Source: Legionella taurinensis
GTDB taxonomy: Bacteria; Pseudomonadota; Gammaproteobacteria; Legionellales; Legionellaceae
Assembly: GCF_900452865.1 (NCBI RefSeq)
Contig: NZ_UGOZ01000001.1
Coordinates: 1,922,001-1,986,000, forward strand
Reading direction: 5' to 3'
DNA: 64,000 bases
Positions 43,690 to 54,426 of this stretch are shown here, in pieces (position 1 is the stretch's first letter; the number at the start of each line of letters is the position of its first letter). The position numbers and the translations under genes were made by a program. Below the pieces are notes generated by a model. It was not told where the DNA came from. It ran no database searches and was given only the letters and a program-made list of their open reading frames with translations.

Positions 43690-45303
43690 TTACAGTAAAA
43701 TTCGACGAATATCGCCCAGTAAATCAGCCAGGTATCGGGTAAACCGTGCGGCTTCCGCGCCGTCAATGACACGATGATCATAGGACAAGGACAAGGGAAG
43801 CATCAATCGTGGTTTAAATTCACCAGCCACATGGATCGGTTTGATGCTGGAACGCGACAAGCCCAGGATAGCCACTTCAGGACTATTGACAATGGGTGTA
43901 AACGCGGTACCGCCAATCCCTCCCAAACTGGAAATGGTAAAGCAGCCGCCACTCATGTCCGCCGGCATTAACCCTTTGTCGCGGGCTTTTTTGCTGATTG
44001 CCGCCATCTCGCGGGCGATGTCGCTCACCTGCAACTGGTCCACCTGGCGAATGACAGGAACCACCAGACCATTCGGGGTTTCAACCGCAATACCGATATT
44101 GAAATATTTTTTGTAAATCAGGTTCTCACCACTGGCATCCAGCGACGCATTAAATTGAGGAAAGGCCATCAATGCCTTGGTCACGGCTTTGGCAACGAAC
44201 GCAAGGATGGTCAGTTTGTAACCGTTTTGTGAGGCACGCTCCGACTCTTCCTTTCGAAACGCTTCAAGATCGGTAATATCCGCTTCATCAAATTGCGTCA
44301 CATGGGGAATGGTAATCCAGGCGCGATGGACGTTTTGGCCGGTTAATCGCTTGATTTTATTCAATGGTTGGGTTTCAATCGCGCCAAATTTACTGAAGTC
44401 GATGATCGGCGCCTGGGGCAGCGAAAAACCGCCCGCACCGGCTGCCGGCTTGTCATTTAAGCGTGATTTGATGTACTGCTGAACATCCTCTTTGGTGATC
44501 CGGTTTTTACGCCCACTGCCGGCCACCTCACTTAAATTGACACCAAACTCCCTGGCCATACGTCGCACAGCGGGGCCGGCGGCAAGCGCCGCATTGTTGG
44601 CAGCAGCAGGCAACGGCATGGGAGCACTGGCTGCCGGTGCCGGTTTTGTTGCTTCCCCGGTTTGGGTTGCAACAGGGGGTGTGGGTTGCGCTTTTTCGGA
44701 GGGCGCAGAAACCGGTACTGCCTGTGTCGTTTTCATGGTCAGAATTACGCTGCCCTGCGACACTTTATCCCCGACTTTGAGGGCGAGCTTTTCAATTTCT
44801 CCGTCAAAGGGCGAGGGAATATCCATCGTCGCTTTATCGCCTTCAAGGGTAATCAGCGCCTGATCTTTTTTAACGGTATCACCCGCACTGACCATTACCT
44901 CAATCACATCAACATCCGTAGCGCCGCCAATGTCGGGAATGGTGATTTCTTGCGATTGCGAAACAGTTTCAGTCGAGGGGGATTGAGTCGGCTTCGGGCT
45001 TTCTGTCCTGGCAGGCGGCTCGCTGGCCTCTGTCGGCGTTTGTTGTTCTGTCTCAGGTTTACTCTCTGTTGACAAGGCAAGAATAACATCCCCCTCCGAG
45101 ATCTTATCGCCCACTTTCACCAGCAATTCCACCACTTTTCCTGCACTCGGAGAAGGAATTTCCATGCTGGCTTTATCCGATTCCAGGGTGATCAATGGCG
45201 TATCCACCGCAATGTTGTCACCGGGTTTTACGAGTACTTCAATGACATCGACACCACTCGCGCCACCGATATCAGGAACTTTCACTTTCATCTCATCTGC
45301 CAT
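43690..45303 (-). CDS. aceF: Pyruvate dehydrogenase E2, dihydrolipoamide acetyltransferase
   Basis: This 537-residue protein has two lipoyl domains: the Lys in LESDKASMEIPSP at about residue 45 and in LEGDKATMDIPSP at about residue 155. Pro/Ala/Thr-rich linkers separate them, and a peripheral-subunit-binding domain follows (PAVRRMAREFGVNLSEVAGSGRKNRITKEDVQQYI). The acetyltransferase core ends in LSLSYDHRVIDGAEAARF with the catalytic His/Asp. E. coli E2 has three lipoyl domains; two, as here, is common elsewhere. The ATG at 45303 with GAGGA upstream begins the first lipoyl domain directly. Confidence 0.94.
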   Translation of the reverse strand: MADEMKVKVPDIGGASGVDVIEVLVKPGDNIAVDTPLITLESDKASMEIPSPSAGKVVELLVKVGDKISEGDVILALSTESKPETEQQTPTEASEPPARTESPKPTQSPSTETVSQSQEITIPDIGGATDVDVIEVMVSAGDTVKKDQALITLEGDKATMDIPSPFDGEIEKLALKVGDKVSQGSVILTMKTTQAVPVSAPSEKAQPTPPVATQTGEATKPAPAASAPMPLPAAANNAALAAGPAVRRMAREFGVNLSEVAGSGRKNRITKEDVQQYIKSRLNDKPAAGAGGFSLPQAPIIDFSKFGAIETQPLNKIKRLTGQNVHRAWITIPHVTQFDEADITDLEAFRKEESERASQNGYKLTILAFVAKAVTKALMAFPQFNASLDASGENLIYKKYFNIGIAVETPNGLVVPVIRQVDQLQVSDIAREMAAISKKARDKGLMPADMSGGCFTISSLGGIGGTAFTPIVNSPEVAILGLSRSSIKPIHVAGEFKPRLMLPLSLSYDHRVIDGAEAARFTRYLADLLGDIRRILL

Positions 45304-45370
45304 TTTTATCCTCAGCAAAAAGGGGAAGCCATCATGCACGGATTGCATCATGGCCCTCATTATTCTTAGA

Positions 45371-48037
45371 TTAAACGGTTACAGGATCCGGTTTGTCGGA
45401 ATTGATGCCGTAACGCTTAATGGCCTCTGCCATGCTTGCGGGTTTCATTTCCCCTTCGGCAACCAGGGCTTCAAGCGCCGCGAGGACAATAAATTTGGCA
45501 TCAACCTCAAAGAAATGACGCAACCGTTCGCGGGTATCGCTTCGCCCATAACCATCGGTTCCCAGTACCACATAACGGCCGGGAACATAAGGTCTGATTT
45601 GATCCGCGTACAGGCGCATGTAATCGGTTGCTGCAATGACAGGTCCCTGACGTCCGCTTAACTGCTCCTGAACATACGATTGCTGAGGCTTGGCTTCAGG
45701 ATTCATGCGATTGTGGCGTTCAACCGCAAGCCCGTCACGGCGTAATTCATTAAAGCTAGTGACGCTCCAGATGTCGGCAGTGACGCCAAAATCCTCTTTG
45801 AGCAGGTCGGCAGCCTTAATGACTTCCCTTAAAATGGTGCCGCTTCCCATTAACTGAACATGCAGTTTGCCCTTTTTCTTGCTTTGCTGGAGAAGGTACA
45901 TGCCTTTGATAATGCCTTCTTCGACATTGGCCGGCATATCCGGATGGGTGTAATTTTCATTCATGACCGTGATGTAATAAAAGACGTTTTCCTGCTTTTG
46001 ATACATGCGGTGAAGACCATGCTGAATGATCACGGCCAATTCATAGGCATAGGTAGGATCATAGGCAATGCAGTTCGGAATGGTTCCCGCCATTAAATGG
46101 CTGTGCCCGTCCTGATGCTGCAATCCCTCGCCGGCCAGGGTCGTGCGTCCCGCGGTACCACCCAGTAAAAAGCCTCGGGCCTGCATATCGCCCGCCGCCC
46201 AGGCCAAATCGCCAATGCGCTGAAAGCCAAACATGGAATAGTAAATGTAGAAGGGAATCATGGGCAGTTTGTTGGAACTGTAGGACGTCGCTGCCGCAAT
46301 CCAGGAGCAGAAAGCGCCCGCTTCGTTAATGCCCTCTTCCAAAATCTGACCGTCACGGGCTTCGCGGTAATACATCACCTGCTCATGATCCACCGGCGTA
46401 TACAGCTGTCCAACTGGTGAATAAATACCGATTTGACGGAATAAACCCTCCATGCCGAAGGTTCGGCATTCATCAGGCACAATGGGGACGATACGATTGC
46501 CCAGGACTTTATCCTTCAATAAAACTGAAAGAATACGGACAAAGGCCATGGTGGTCGAAATTTCGCGATCCCCCGTGCTCTGCGTCACAGATGTAAAAGC
46601 AGACAGTTCCGGAATAGGTAAGGATTCGAAAGCCTGGCTTCGCGACGGCAGATAACCACCCAGCATTTCACGCTGCTTTTGCAGGTATTTCACTTCGGGA
46701 CTGTCGGCCGCCGGGCGATAAAAAGGAATTTCGGTGATTTTGTCATCGCTGATGGGGATGCTGAAACGATCACGGAAAGCCCGTAATTGTTCAATGGTCA
46801 TTTTTTTCTGCTGGTGGGTAATGTTCTGCCCTTCGCCAGCCGCACCCATGCCATAGCCTTTAATGGTTTTTGCCAGAATCACCGTAGGAGAACCCTGGTG
46901 TTCGACCGCCTGGGCATAAGCCGCATAGACTTTTTGTGCATCATGACCGCCCCGGTTAAGCCGCCAGATTTCATCATCCGACAGATTCTCCACCATCTTT
47001 TTCAATTCGGGATATTGGCCAAAAAAATGTTCACGGACATAAGCGCCGTTATTGGCTTTATAAGCCTGATAATCCCCGTCAACGCACTCTTCCATGCGTT
47101 TTTGCATGATGCCTGTCTTGTCGCGGGCAAATAAGGGATCCCAGCGGCCGCCCCAAATGACTTTAATGACATTCCAGCCGGCACCGCGGAACACCCCTTC
47201 CAGTTCCTGAATTATTTTGCCGTTGCCACGAACAGGCCCATCCAGACGCTGCAGGTTGCAGTTCACGACAAAAATCAGGTTATCGAGTTTTTCACGGGCG
47301 GCAATGGACAAGGCTCCGACGGACTCGGGTTCATCCATTTCACCATCGCCTAAAAAGGCCCAGACTTTTCGTCCCTCTGATTTTATCAGACCGCGGTTTT
47401 CAAGGTATTTTAAGAAACGCGCCTGGTAAATGGCCTGCAAAGGGCCTAATCCCATGGACACGGTGGGGAATTGCCAGAAATCGCTCATTAACCAGGGGTG
47501 GGGATAGGAAGACAGACCGTCAGCCTCCACTTCCTGGCGGAAATTGGCCAGTTGGCTTTCATTTAAGCGGCCTTCAAGAAAGGCCCGCGCATAAATTCCG
47601 GGTGACGAATGGCCTTGAATATAAATCAGGTCGCCGCCATGCGGTGTGGCATTAGGGCCTTTAAAGAAATAATTGAAGCCTGTTTCGTACAGGGTGGATG
47701 AGGAGGCATACGATGCAATATGGCCGCCCAGCTCCGGCGCGTATTTCCCGGCGCGCAACACCATGGCGACGGCATTCCAGCGAATCAGAGCATTGATGCG
47801 TTTACCCACGCCTTCATCGGGAGGCATTTGTTTTTCTTCATCCGGTCTGATGGTATTGCGATAAGGCGTATGAACGGCATCACGTAATCTTACACCCTCC
47901 GTGCCGGCTTTGCTAACCAGCTCCTGGAGAATGTAGGCCGCACGTTCATTTCCATCATTCAGCAATACCGCTTGCAAGGCATCCAGCCATTCACGTGTTT
48001 CAATAGGATCTATATCGTTTATCTTTTCTTGGGACAT
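45371..48037 (-). CDS. aceE: Pyruvate dehydrogenase E1 component
   Basis: This 888-residue homodimeric-type E1 shows GGHIASYASSSTLYETGFNYFF, GDLIYIQGHSSPGIYARAFLEGRL, AFLGDGEMDEPESVGALSIAAREKLDNLIFVVNCNLQRLDG (ThDP signature), MGAAGEGQNITHQQKKM, and the transketolase-like C-terminal half with FCSWIAAATSYS. It decarboxylates pyruvate and acetylates E2. The start at 48037 matches the MSxxxxDIDPIETREWL opening of the family; the frame continues to a TTG at 48055. aceE, aceF and lpd run in order, 67 and 23 bp apart as annotated. Confidence 0.95.
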   Translation of the reverse strand: MSQEKINDIDPIETREWLDALQAVLLNDGNERAAYILQELVSKAGTEGVRLRDAVHTPYRNTIRPDEEKQMPPDEGVGKRINALIRWNAVAMVLRAGKYAPELGGHIASYASSSTLYETGFNYFFKGPNATPHGGDLIYIQGHSSPGIYARAFLEGRLNESQLANFRQEVEADGLSSYPHPWLMSDFWQFPTVSMGLGPLQAIYQARFLKYLENRGLIKSEGRKVWAFLGDGEMDEPESVGALSIAAREKLDNLIFVVNCNLQRLDGPVRGNGKIIQELEGVFRGAGWNVIKVIWGGRWDPLFARDKTGIMQKRMEECVDGDYQAYKANNGAYVREHFFGQYPELKKMVENLSDDEIWRLNRGGHDAQKVYAAYAQAVEHQGSPTVILAKTIKGYGMGAAGEGQNITHQQKKMTIEQLRAFRDRFSIPISDDKITEIPFYRPAADSPEVKYLQKQREMLGGYLPSRSQAFESLPIPELSAFTSVTQSTGDREISTTMAFVRILSVLLKDKVLGNRIVPIVPDECRTFGMEGLFRQIGIYSPVGQLYTPVDHEQVMYYREARDGQILEEGINEAGAFCSWIAAATSYSSNKLPMIPFYIYYSMFGFQRIGDLAWAAGDMQARGFLLGGTAGRTTLAGEGLQHQDGHSHLMAGTIPNCIAYDPTYAYELAVIIQHGLHRMYQKQENVFYYITVMNENYTHPDMPANVEEGIIKGMYLLQQSKKKGKLHVQLMGSGTILREVIKAADLLKEDFGVTADIWSVTSFNELRRDGLAVERHNRMNPEAKPQQSYVQEQLSGRQGPVIAATDYMRLYADQIRPYVPGRYVVLGTDGYGRSDTRERLRHFFEVDAKFIVLAALEALVAEGEMKPASMAEAIKRYGINSDKPDPVTV

Positions 48038-48067
48038 GGATGTCTTCCTCGTCAATCTATAAAACGT

Positions 48068-48460
48068 TTAACAAACAGCCGCAGCCTGCAGGCGTTTTTT
48101 CACCACTCCTCCACAGGATTGCACGCAGGCCACATAATCGCCGCGGCAATTGCACGTTGTTTTGCGGCATTGTAGTGGATCAAAGTAAGAATTCAAATCC
48201 CGTTTAATGATTTGACCATTTACAGCACTCTCATGGAAATAATGATTAAAGTTCTTTGCGGCTGTCTGGAAATTATAGGCGGTGCATTGCGCGCAGTTAT
48301 TACGGCATACTTTGTTGCAGGCACGGGCTTTCTGCTCACAGGACAGCGTACAGGCTTTTTGCTGGGGCTTACCCTGCGGTGTAATGATCGGGTGTGAGCA
48401 GGCCGCAAGCAGAGCCAGAGCCAGAATTGTCAGTACCACACGAGCCATCGAATTTATCAT
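48068..48460 (-). CDS. Cys-rich lipoprotein of unknown function
   Basis: This 130-residue protein has a lipoprotein signal (VVLTILALALLAAC, lipobox LAAC). The mature part has 12 further Cys, many paired at short spacing (CTLSC, CNKVC, CAQC, CNC, CVQSC). That suggests disulphide bonds in the periplasm or, less likely, metal binding. I do not recognise the family. The ATG at 48460 has a GAGGA site; the ATG at 48448 is an alternative. It lies 30 bp upstream of aceE, so the aceE promoter may be inside it or the genes are co-transcribed. Confidence 0.65.
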   Translation of the reverse strand: MINSMARVVLTILALALLAACSHPIITPQGKPQQKACTLSCEQKARACNKVCRNNCAQCTAYNFQTAAKNFNHYFHESAVNGQIIKRDLNSYFDPLQCRKTTCNCRGDYVACVQSCGGVVKKRLQAAAVC

Positions 48461-48493
48461 AGTCAACGCTTCCTCGTTATTATTTAACCCGTT

Positions 48494-49246
48494 TTACAGC
48501 CAGGCAACCAGAGTAAAAAAGGCTAAAAACACCAGGTAAACAATCAGGGCATGTTCAACCAGCGTTTGCGCCTGCGGCAGGGTTACCGCGTCATTTTCAG
48601 ACGTGCGCGCTGCGAGTACCCCTCCCTGCCCAAGGAGTAATTCATTGTTGTCGGGCTGTGAAAGAAAATACTGGGTAAAGAAACTGAAGCCCCTTTGGAA
48701 ATTACCCACCAGCAAATAAAGCAGGACAGTCACACGGGCAGTAATCCAGTCGAGGTAACGGGTTATCGTCGCTGCAGCCGTGGCCGTTTGCGCCTGAACC
48801 TGGCTTAAAGACAGTAACCGGTACACCAGCACGGCCAGGGGACCCAGTAAAATATACCAGAAAATAACGGCAAACAGTTGCCCGTTGACGGCGGCAAAAT
48901 AATCCCGGGCAACGGAGTCATCCTCTTCATCGGATTTGTCCGAAGCGACGGGGTAAAAGGGGTTATTGGGTCCAAGACAATAGTAAAAAATAACAATATT
49001 CAGCAGCAGATAAATGAAACCAAACAGAATATGGCAAAATAAAAACAACACCAGGGAGGTGATTAGGACAGGCGGTAAAATCACTGCCAAAAGCCTTAAA
49101 TAGGGGTTGGCTAATGCAGACCCTTCAGGTAACCGCTGATTAATGGCGTTAAAATAACGGGTAAACCACGTAAACCGGTTCAGGGAAGCAGCATGAATCA
49201 GGTAACGTTCACTAAATAGACACAGTACAATGACCAATAATTTCAT
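48494..49246 (-). CDS. ampE: AmpE-like membrane protein
   Basis: This 250-residue inner-membrane protein matches the AmpE/CobD-like family: KLLVIVLCLFSERYLIH at the start, FYYCLGPNNPFYP, DYFAAVNGQLFAVIFWYILLGPLAVLVYRLLS and a hydrophobic C-terminal helix. AmpE is linked with beta-lactamase regulation in enterobacteria, but its biochemical role is unsettled. In E. coli ampE is also close to aceEF-lpd, so the neighbourhood is conserved. It is two bases downstream of the antiporter gene, implying co-transcription. Confidence 0.8.
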   Translation of the reverse strand: MKLLVIVLCLFSERYLIHAASLNRFTWFTRYFNAINQRLPEGSALANPYLRLLAVILPPVLITSLVLFLFCHILFGFIYLLLNIVIFYYCLGPNNPFYPVASDKSDEEDDSVARDYFAAVNGQLFAVIFWYILLGPLAVLVYRLLSLSQVQAQTATAAATITRYLDWITARVTVLLYLLVGNFQRGFSFFTQYFLSQPDNNELLLGQGGVLAARTSENDAVTLPQAQTLVEHALIVYLVFLAFFTLVAWL

Positions 49247-49248
49247 GA

Positions 49249-50418
49249 TTAATCCTTCTGCATTTTTTCCGAGAGAGCAATCGGTGTTGGGTATTTCAAC
49301 ACCACGAGGTATGACGACACAATAAACGTCAAAATAGTTGTCGCCTGAATCAGGTTGGAAGCGACTTCTGAAATGAGTTTAGTACTTAAGGCGATACTTG
49401 CCACCAGCAGGGAGAATTCGCTCGCCTGACCGAGACGGACGCCGACCTCCTTGGCGATGGTTTTCTTTTCACCGGCCCGCTGCAGCAGGAACCAGAAAAA
49501 CAGGGGTTTAAGCACCAGCATGAGGAAGGAGAGGATGAGTGCTGGTATAAAAACCTGCGCGCCAAAACCGAAATTAAACGTCGCCCCGATGGAGAAAAAG
49601 AACATGACCAGGAAAAAATCGCGCAGGGGTTTTAAGCTTTCGGCAATAAACAGGGAGATCGGGCTTGAGGCTAAAGCAACGCCGGCGACAAAGGCGCCGA
49701 TGTCCTCTGACAATCCTAATTGTTTGGCCAGGAAAGAAAGCCCGAGGCACCACCCGATGGAAAGCAGAAAAACATATTCCTGGGTGCGGTCAAAACGCGC
49801 CAGCAGCTTTACCAGGATGTAGCGTTCGACCGCAAAGGCGAACAACGTCAGCGACGGCAGCGCCACCAGCACCAGAATGAAATCATCCAGAGCCAGGCCA
49901 TTGCCCTGGGCGCCGTTAATCATGATAAGGATAATGATCGCGATGACGTCCTGCATCAGCAGGACGCTGATCATCACCTCACCGGTGTGCTGATGATGTA
50001 AAATGGTTGTCGGTAACAGCTTAAGCCCAATGATGGTACTGGAAAACATCATCGCCGCACCAAGAACCCAGGACTCGGTTTCGTTAAGACCAAACCAGCG
50101 GCCAATGAGGTAGGCAATGATGGCGAAAACAACCGAACTGACGATTGCAATCCAGGTGATCTTGCGCAGCATATGGACTAAGTTCTGCGGTTGCAGGTGA
50201 AGGCCCAGCAGAAACAGCAGGAAAACAATGCCAATATCGCCGACCTGCTGCACCACGGTAACATCAGAAACCAGACGCAGACCCCAAGGGCCCAAGGCCG
50301 CTCCTAATAAAATGTAGGCAACCAGCAGGGACTGTTTTGTATACAATACCAGAGTGGAAAAAACAGCCGCTCCAGCAAATATTAAAAAAATTGTATAAAA
50401 AACTGACTCATTATGCAT
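49249..50418 (-). CDS. CPA2 family monovalent cation:proton antiporter
   Basis: This 389-residue inner-membrane protein has about 12 hydrophobic segments and the Na+/H+ exchanger (KefB/KefC-like) domain only; the C-terminal TrkA-N/RCK regulatory domain of KefB/C is missing. Typical segments are LGAALGPWGLRLVSD, DIGIVFLLFLLGLHL, LGAAMMFSSTIIGLKLLP, MQDVIAIIILIM with the conserved Asp, and SEDIGAFVAGVALASSPI. It probably exchanges K+ or Na+ for H+. It leads the minus-strand run antiporter-ampE-lipoprotein-PDH. Confidence 0.85.
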   Translation of the reverse strand: MHNESVFYTIFLIFAGAAVFSTLVLYTKQSLLVAYILLGAALGPWGLRLVSDVTVVQQVGDIGIVFLLFLLGLHLQPQNLVHMLRKITWIAIVSSVVFAIIAYLIGRWFGLNETESWVLGAAMMFSSTIIGLKLLPTTILHHQHTGEVMISVLLMQDVIAIIILIMINGAQGNGLALDDFILVLVALPSLTLFAFAVERYILVKLLARFDRTQEYVFLLSIGWCLGLSFLAKQLGLSEDIGAFVAGVALASSPISLFIAESLKPLRDFFLVMFFFSIGATFNFGFGAQVFIPALILSFLMLVLKPLFFWFLLQRAGEKKTIAKEVGVRLGQASEFSLLVASIALSTKLISEVASNLIQATTILTFIVSSYLVVLKYPTPIALSEKMQKD

Positions 50419-50651
50419 AAAGTGAATGCCCTACTGTTCGTGTTGTCTGAAATGAATGGCAAATACCCAAAGCCGGCATTATAAAAAACACCTGGACGGG
50501 AATCTACCTCAACATTATCAGAATCAGGATCTTGGCTGTCCCTAGGATAACACAGATTAGCAAAGACCCAATCCTTTTATACGCAGGAACGCTTAAGGAC
50601 AGCGGTTGCGCCCGGGTCCCGACGCCAGGACGTTTCCTCAAAGAGGCAGAA

Positions 50652-50680
50652 TAGACAATTAATTATCAAGATGATAAAAT
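50652..50680 (+). promoter_or_regulatory. Promoter of the second MFS gene
   Basis: TAGACA (50652-50657) and TAAAAT (50675-50680) are 17 bases apart, each one mismatch from consensus. The leader to the start at 50814 is about 127 bases. The gap 50419-50651 holds nothing that I can assign. Confidence 0.6.
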
Positions 50681-50813
50681 TTTTTGTTGGTCTATGCCAA
50701 AGCAAACTTATTCAGTACAATACAGACCTTTTTGCCCAGAAGCCGAAAGCGCTTGCATCGTTGGCAGGTAAACCCAGGCGTATTTATTTAAAAATCAGGG
50801 AGTATTTCAGTCG

Positions 50814-52106
50814 ATGTCGAATAGTAAAAATCATGGCGTTACGGATGTCATCTCCAAAGGAACAGCCAAGGCCTGGATTGTTTGGGGACTGGGTTGCGTC
50901 TTTTACTTCTACGAGTGCCTCCTACAGGTTTCCCCGAGCGTCATGAGTAACGAATTAATGCGTGATTTTGCGGTGACCAGTCAAACCCTGGGCATTTTAT
51001 CCGGCATTTATTTTTATTCCTATGCGGCCATGCAATTGCCTGGCGGAGTCATGATGGATTATTTCGGCCCGCAAAAACTGCTCACCTTAGCCACCACCAT
51101 CTGCGCCATCAGCACGATTGCGTTCGGCCTGACCGACAATTTTTTCGCCGCCTGCCTGGCGCGACTGATGATTGGTTTCGGCTCTGCGTTCGCCGCCGTA
51201 GGCGCCATGAAACTCGCCGCCAACTGGTTTCCCGCCAACCGTTTTGCGCTGCTGACCGGACTGATGGTAACCATCGGCATGCTGGGCGCTATCGGGGGCG
51301 AAGCGCCGCTGGCTTTATTGATTGACCACTATGGCTGGCGCCAGAGCATGGTCATTATGGGCAGTATTGGCTTAATCATTGCTGTGCTTATTCTGGTCAT
51401 TGCCAAAGACGCCCCCGCCAACAAAAAGCCTGTCATTGCTTCGTCTCACGATGAACCCCTGTGGAGCAGCCTGGTTGCCCTCGTAAAAAATAAACAATTA
51501 TGGCTGGTCGCGATCTACGGCGGCTTGATGTACATGTCCACCCCTGTTTTTTGCGGCCTCTGGGGCGTCCCCTTTCTGATGTTTAAAATGGGTCTGGCCA
51601 AAGCCACCGCCGCCAATTACATTTCCCTGGTTTTCATTGGCTGGGCTATCGCAAGCCCATTGTGGGGAATCTATTCCAACCGCATTGGCCGCCGCAAACC
51701 GCCCCTGTACATTGGTGCTGTTGGCGCGCTGATTACCAGCACCCTATTCATTTACGCTCCCATTACCACCGGCTGGCAGATGCAGGCGCTGCTGTTCATT
51801 TTCGGCATTTTTTCTTCGGCTTTCCTGCCAGCTTTTGCTGTGGCCAAAGAGCTGTGCAGCCGCCGTTACGTGGCGACCGGTTTAAGTTTTATGAACATGA
51901 TGAACATGGTGGGTATTGCTTTGGCGCAGCCCATCATCGGCTTTATTCTCGACCGGATGTGGCAGGGCGAAATCGTCAATAAAGTCCGCGTCTACCCTCT
52001 TGAAGCTTACCATGTTGCGCTGGCTATTCTGCCGGTCGGCATTTTAATTTCATTACTGATTTTACCCAGGATAAAAGAAACCTTTTGTCAAAGTGTTCAT
52101 GATTAA
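50814..52106 (+). CDS. MFS transporter, Legionella Pht-like
   Basis: This 430-residue inner-membrane protein has 12 hydrophobic segments and the opening [31 protein letters not shown], typical of Legionella Pht-type carriers. [17 protein letters not shown] is the loop 2-3 motif, and [35 protein letters not shown] follows. The second half has [18 protein letters not shown]. Import of amino acids or nucleosides is inferred from the family. An AGGGAG site lies upstream of the ATG at 50814. It ends 17 bp before miaB. Confidence 0.8.
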   Translation: MSNSKNHGVTDVISKGTAKAWIVWGLGCVFYFYECLLQVSPSVMSNELMRDFAVTSQTLGILSGIYFYSYAAMQLPGGVMMDYFGPQKLLTLATTICAISTIAFGLTDNFFAACLARLMIGFGSAFAAVGAMKLAANWFPANRFALLTGLMVTIGMLGAIGGEAPLALLIDHYGWRQSMVIMGSIGLIIAVLILVIAKDAPANKKPVIASSHDEPLWSSLVALVKNKQLWLVAIYGGLMYMSTPVFCGLWGVPFLMFKMGLAKATAANYISLVFIGWAIASPLWGIYSNRIGRRKPPLYIGAVGALITSTLFIYAPITTGWQMQALLFIFGIFSSAFLPAFAVAKELCSRRYVATGLSFMNMMNMVGIALAQPIIGFILDRMWQGEIVNKVRVYPLEAYHVALAILPVGILISLLILPRIKETFCQSVHD

Positions 52107-52123
52107 TTAATAGAATAAAGACT

Positions 52124-53470
52124 ATGGCTAAAAAACTTTTTATTAAAACCAATGGCTGCCAGATGAATGAATACGATTCATCCAAAATGGCAGATGTCCT
52201 ACTCAACACCCACGGTCTTGAAAAAACAGACGTCCTTGACGAAGCGGATGTTATTCTTTTAAACACCTGCTCGATACGCGAAAAAGCCCAGGAGAAAGTC
52301 TTTTCGCAGTTGGGTCAATGGCGGGAATACAAAGAAAAAAATCCGCATGTGATTATTGGTGTCGGCGGCTGTGTGGCCAGTCAGGAAGGCGGGGATATCA
52401 TCAAGCGGGCGCCCTATGTCGACATCGTTTTCGGCCCCCAGACGCTGCACCGTCTTCCCGCCCTGCTCGAAGAACGGGCACGGACTAAAAAACCGGTCGT
52501 TGACATCAGTTTTCCTGAAATCGAAAAATTCGATCACCTCCCCGCTCCCCGTGCCGAGGGCCCTGTCGCGTTTGTTTCCATTATGGAAGGCTGCAGCAAA
52601 TATTGCAGTTACTGTGTCGTTCCCTATACCCGAGGTGAAGAAATCAGCCGGCCCTTTGACGATGTCCTTGCCGAGTGTTACCAACTGGCTTCTCAGGGTG
52701 TCAGGGAAATTAATCTTCTCGGCCAGAACGTAAATGATTACCGCGGCGTGATGAGTCAGGGTGAAACCGCCGATCTCGCCTTGCTCATTCACTACCTCGC
52801 CGCCATTGACGGCATTGGCCGAATCCGCTTCACCACTTCTCACCCACTTGCCTTCTCAGACAACCTCATCAATGCCTTTGCGGAAGTTCCCGAGCTGGCC
52901 AACCACCTGCATCTGCCAGTTCAAAGCGGCTCAGACCGCGTGCTATCGATGATGAAGCGCGGTTACACCGCCCTTGAGTACAAATCAAAAATCAGAAAGT
53001 TACGCAAGGTAAGACCCGACATCCGCCTGTCCACCGACATCATTGTCGGTTTTCCCGGTGAAACCGACAAAGACTTTCAGGATACGATGGATTTAGTCCA
53101 TGACATCGGTTTTGATACGTCGTTCAGTTTCATTTACAGTGCCCGTCCCGGCACACCAGCCGCCAACCTGCCGGACGATACGCCCATGGACGTCAAAAAA
53201 CAGCGTCTGCAAATCCTGCAAAACCGGCTTTTGATCAATGCGGCGCAATACAGCCAATCCATGGTTGGCAGCACGCAGCGTATCCTTGTAACCGGTCAAT
53301 CCAAAAAGAGTGCTCACCAATTAGCCGGACGCACGGAATGCAACCGCGTCGTTAATTTTGATGGTCCTGGCACCTTAATCGGCCAGTTCGTTCAGGTCGA
53401 CATTTCTGAAGCCCTGCCTAACTCCCTGCGCGGTCGCCTCAGCGTTTCTGAGGATGCCGTTCCGGCATGA
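52124..53470 (+). CDS. miaB: tRNA-2-methylthio-N6-dimethylallyladenosine synthase
   Basis: This 448-residue methylthiotransferase has the N-terminal UPF0004 domain with three cluster Cys ([34 protein letters not shown]), the radical-SAM triad in [41 protein letters not shown], and a C-terminal TRAM domain. It adds the methylthio group to A37 of tRNAs reading UNN codons. Its stop overlaps the rluD start by four bases. Confidence 0.95.
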   Translation: MAKKLFIKTNGCQMNEYDSSKMADVLLNTHGLEKTDVLDEADVILLNTCSIREKAQEKVFSQLGQWREYKEKNPHVIIGVGGCVASQEGGDIIKRAPYVDIVFGPQTLHRLPALLEERARTKKPVVDISFPEIEKFDHLPAPRAEGPVAFVSIMEGCSKYCSYCVVPYTRGEEISRPFDDVLAECYQLASQGVREINLLGQNVNDYRGVMSQGETADLALLIHYLAAIDGIGRIRFTTSHPLAFSDNLINAFAEVPELANHLHLPVQSGSDRVLSMMKRGYTALEYKSKIRKLRKVRPDIRLSTDIIVGFPGETDKDFQDTMDLVHDIGFDTSFSFIYSARPGTPAANLPDDTPMDVKKQRLQILQNRLLINAAQYSQSMVGSTQRILVTGQSKKSAHQLAGRTECNRVVNFDGPGTLIGQFVQVDISEALPNSLRGRLSVSEDAVPA

Positions 53471-54426
53471 GCGCACTGAACAATGAACTGCGGGTTCCTC
53501 GCGATCTGCATGGGCAACGCATTGACGTTGCCTTAGCCCGACTGCTCCCCCTTTATTCCCGCTCACAATTGAGCCAATGGCTGAAGCAGGGACTCATCCA
53601 GGTCAATCAGCGTCAATTAAAGCCGAAAGACAAGGTGATGGAAGGCGATGTCATCACGATTGCAGTGGAGGACGAGGCGCACCAACAGTCCAGTGACACG
53701 TATGAGCCGGAGTTTATTCCACTCGACATCGTTTACGAAGACGATGCCTTGCTGGTGGTGAATAAACAGGCGGGCCTCGTGGTGCATCCCGGTGCTGGAA
53801 ATCCCAAACACACGCTGGTCAACGCGCTGCTGCATCATGCCCCCCAACTGGCCTCGCTTTCGAGAGCCGGCATCGTTCATCGTCTGGATAAAGACACCAC
53901 CGGTCTCCTGGTTGTGGCTAAAACCCTGCCCGCTCACACCTCGCTGGTACGGCAAATGCAGGAACGCGACATTCAGCGTCGGTACGTGACCCTGGTTCAG
54001 GGGCATGTGATAAGCGGCGGGGAAATCGATACCTTTTTTGGCCGACATCCCCGTAATCGCCTGAAAATGGCGGTGCTCAATCAGGGCCGGCAGGCGGTTA
54101 CCCTTTATACTGTCAAGCGCCATTATGATGCCTTTACCCTGCTTGATGTGCAGTTGTTAACCGGCCGAACGCATCAGATTCGCGTGCATATGGCGCACAT
54201 CAATCATCCGGTGGTCGGCGATCCCCTGTACGGCGGACGCCCCAGAATACCGGCACAAATTGCCCCCGAATTACGCGAAGCCCTGCAGTCGTTTAAACGT
54301 CAGGCGCTGCATGCCGCGTCCCTGTCGTTTCATCATCCAGAACACGATGACTTATTGACTTTCACCGCCCCTTTGCCGGATGATTTTCAATCCTTGATAA
54401 ACAGCCTGGATGAGTACCTTGTCTAA
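53467..54426 (+). CDS. rluD: 23S rRNA pseudouridine synthase RluD
   Basis: This 319-residue protein has an N-terminal S4 RNA-binding domain ([29 protein letters not shown]) and the RsuA/RluA catalytic domain with [22 protein letters not shown], where the Asp is the nucleophile, and [28 protein letters not shown]. The S4 domain and length fit RluD, which modifies helix 69 of 23S rRNA. It is coupled to miaB (four-base overlap) and pgeF (17-base overlap). Confidence 0.9.
   Translation: MSALNNELRVPRDLHGQRIDVALARLLPLYSRSQLSQWLKQGLIQVNQRQLKPKDKVMEGDVITIAVEDEAHQQSSDTYEPEFIPLDIVYEDDALLVVNKQAGLVVHPGAGNPKHTLVNALLHHAPQLASLSRAGIVHRLDKDTTGLLVVAKTLPAHTSLVRQMQERDIQRRYVTLVQGHVISGGEIDTFFGRHPRNRLKMAVLNQGRQAVTLYTVKRHYDAFTLLDVQLLTGRTHQIRVHMAHINHPVVGDPLYGGRPRIPAQIAPELREALQSFKRQALHAASLSFHHPEHDDLLTFTAPLPDDFQSLINSLDEYLV

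Noticed and set aside
52259-52843. 194-codon frame opposite miaB
   Set aside because: Antisense shadow of miaB, with no independent motif or start signal.
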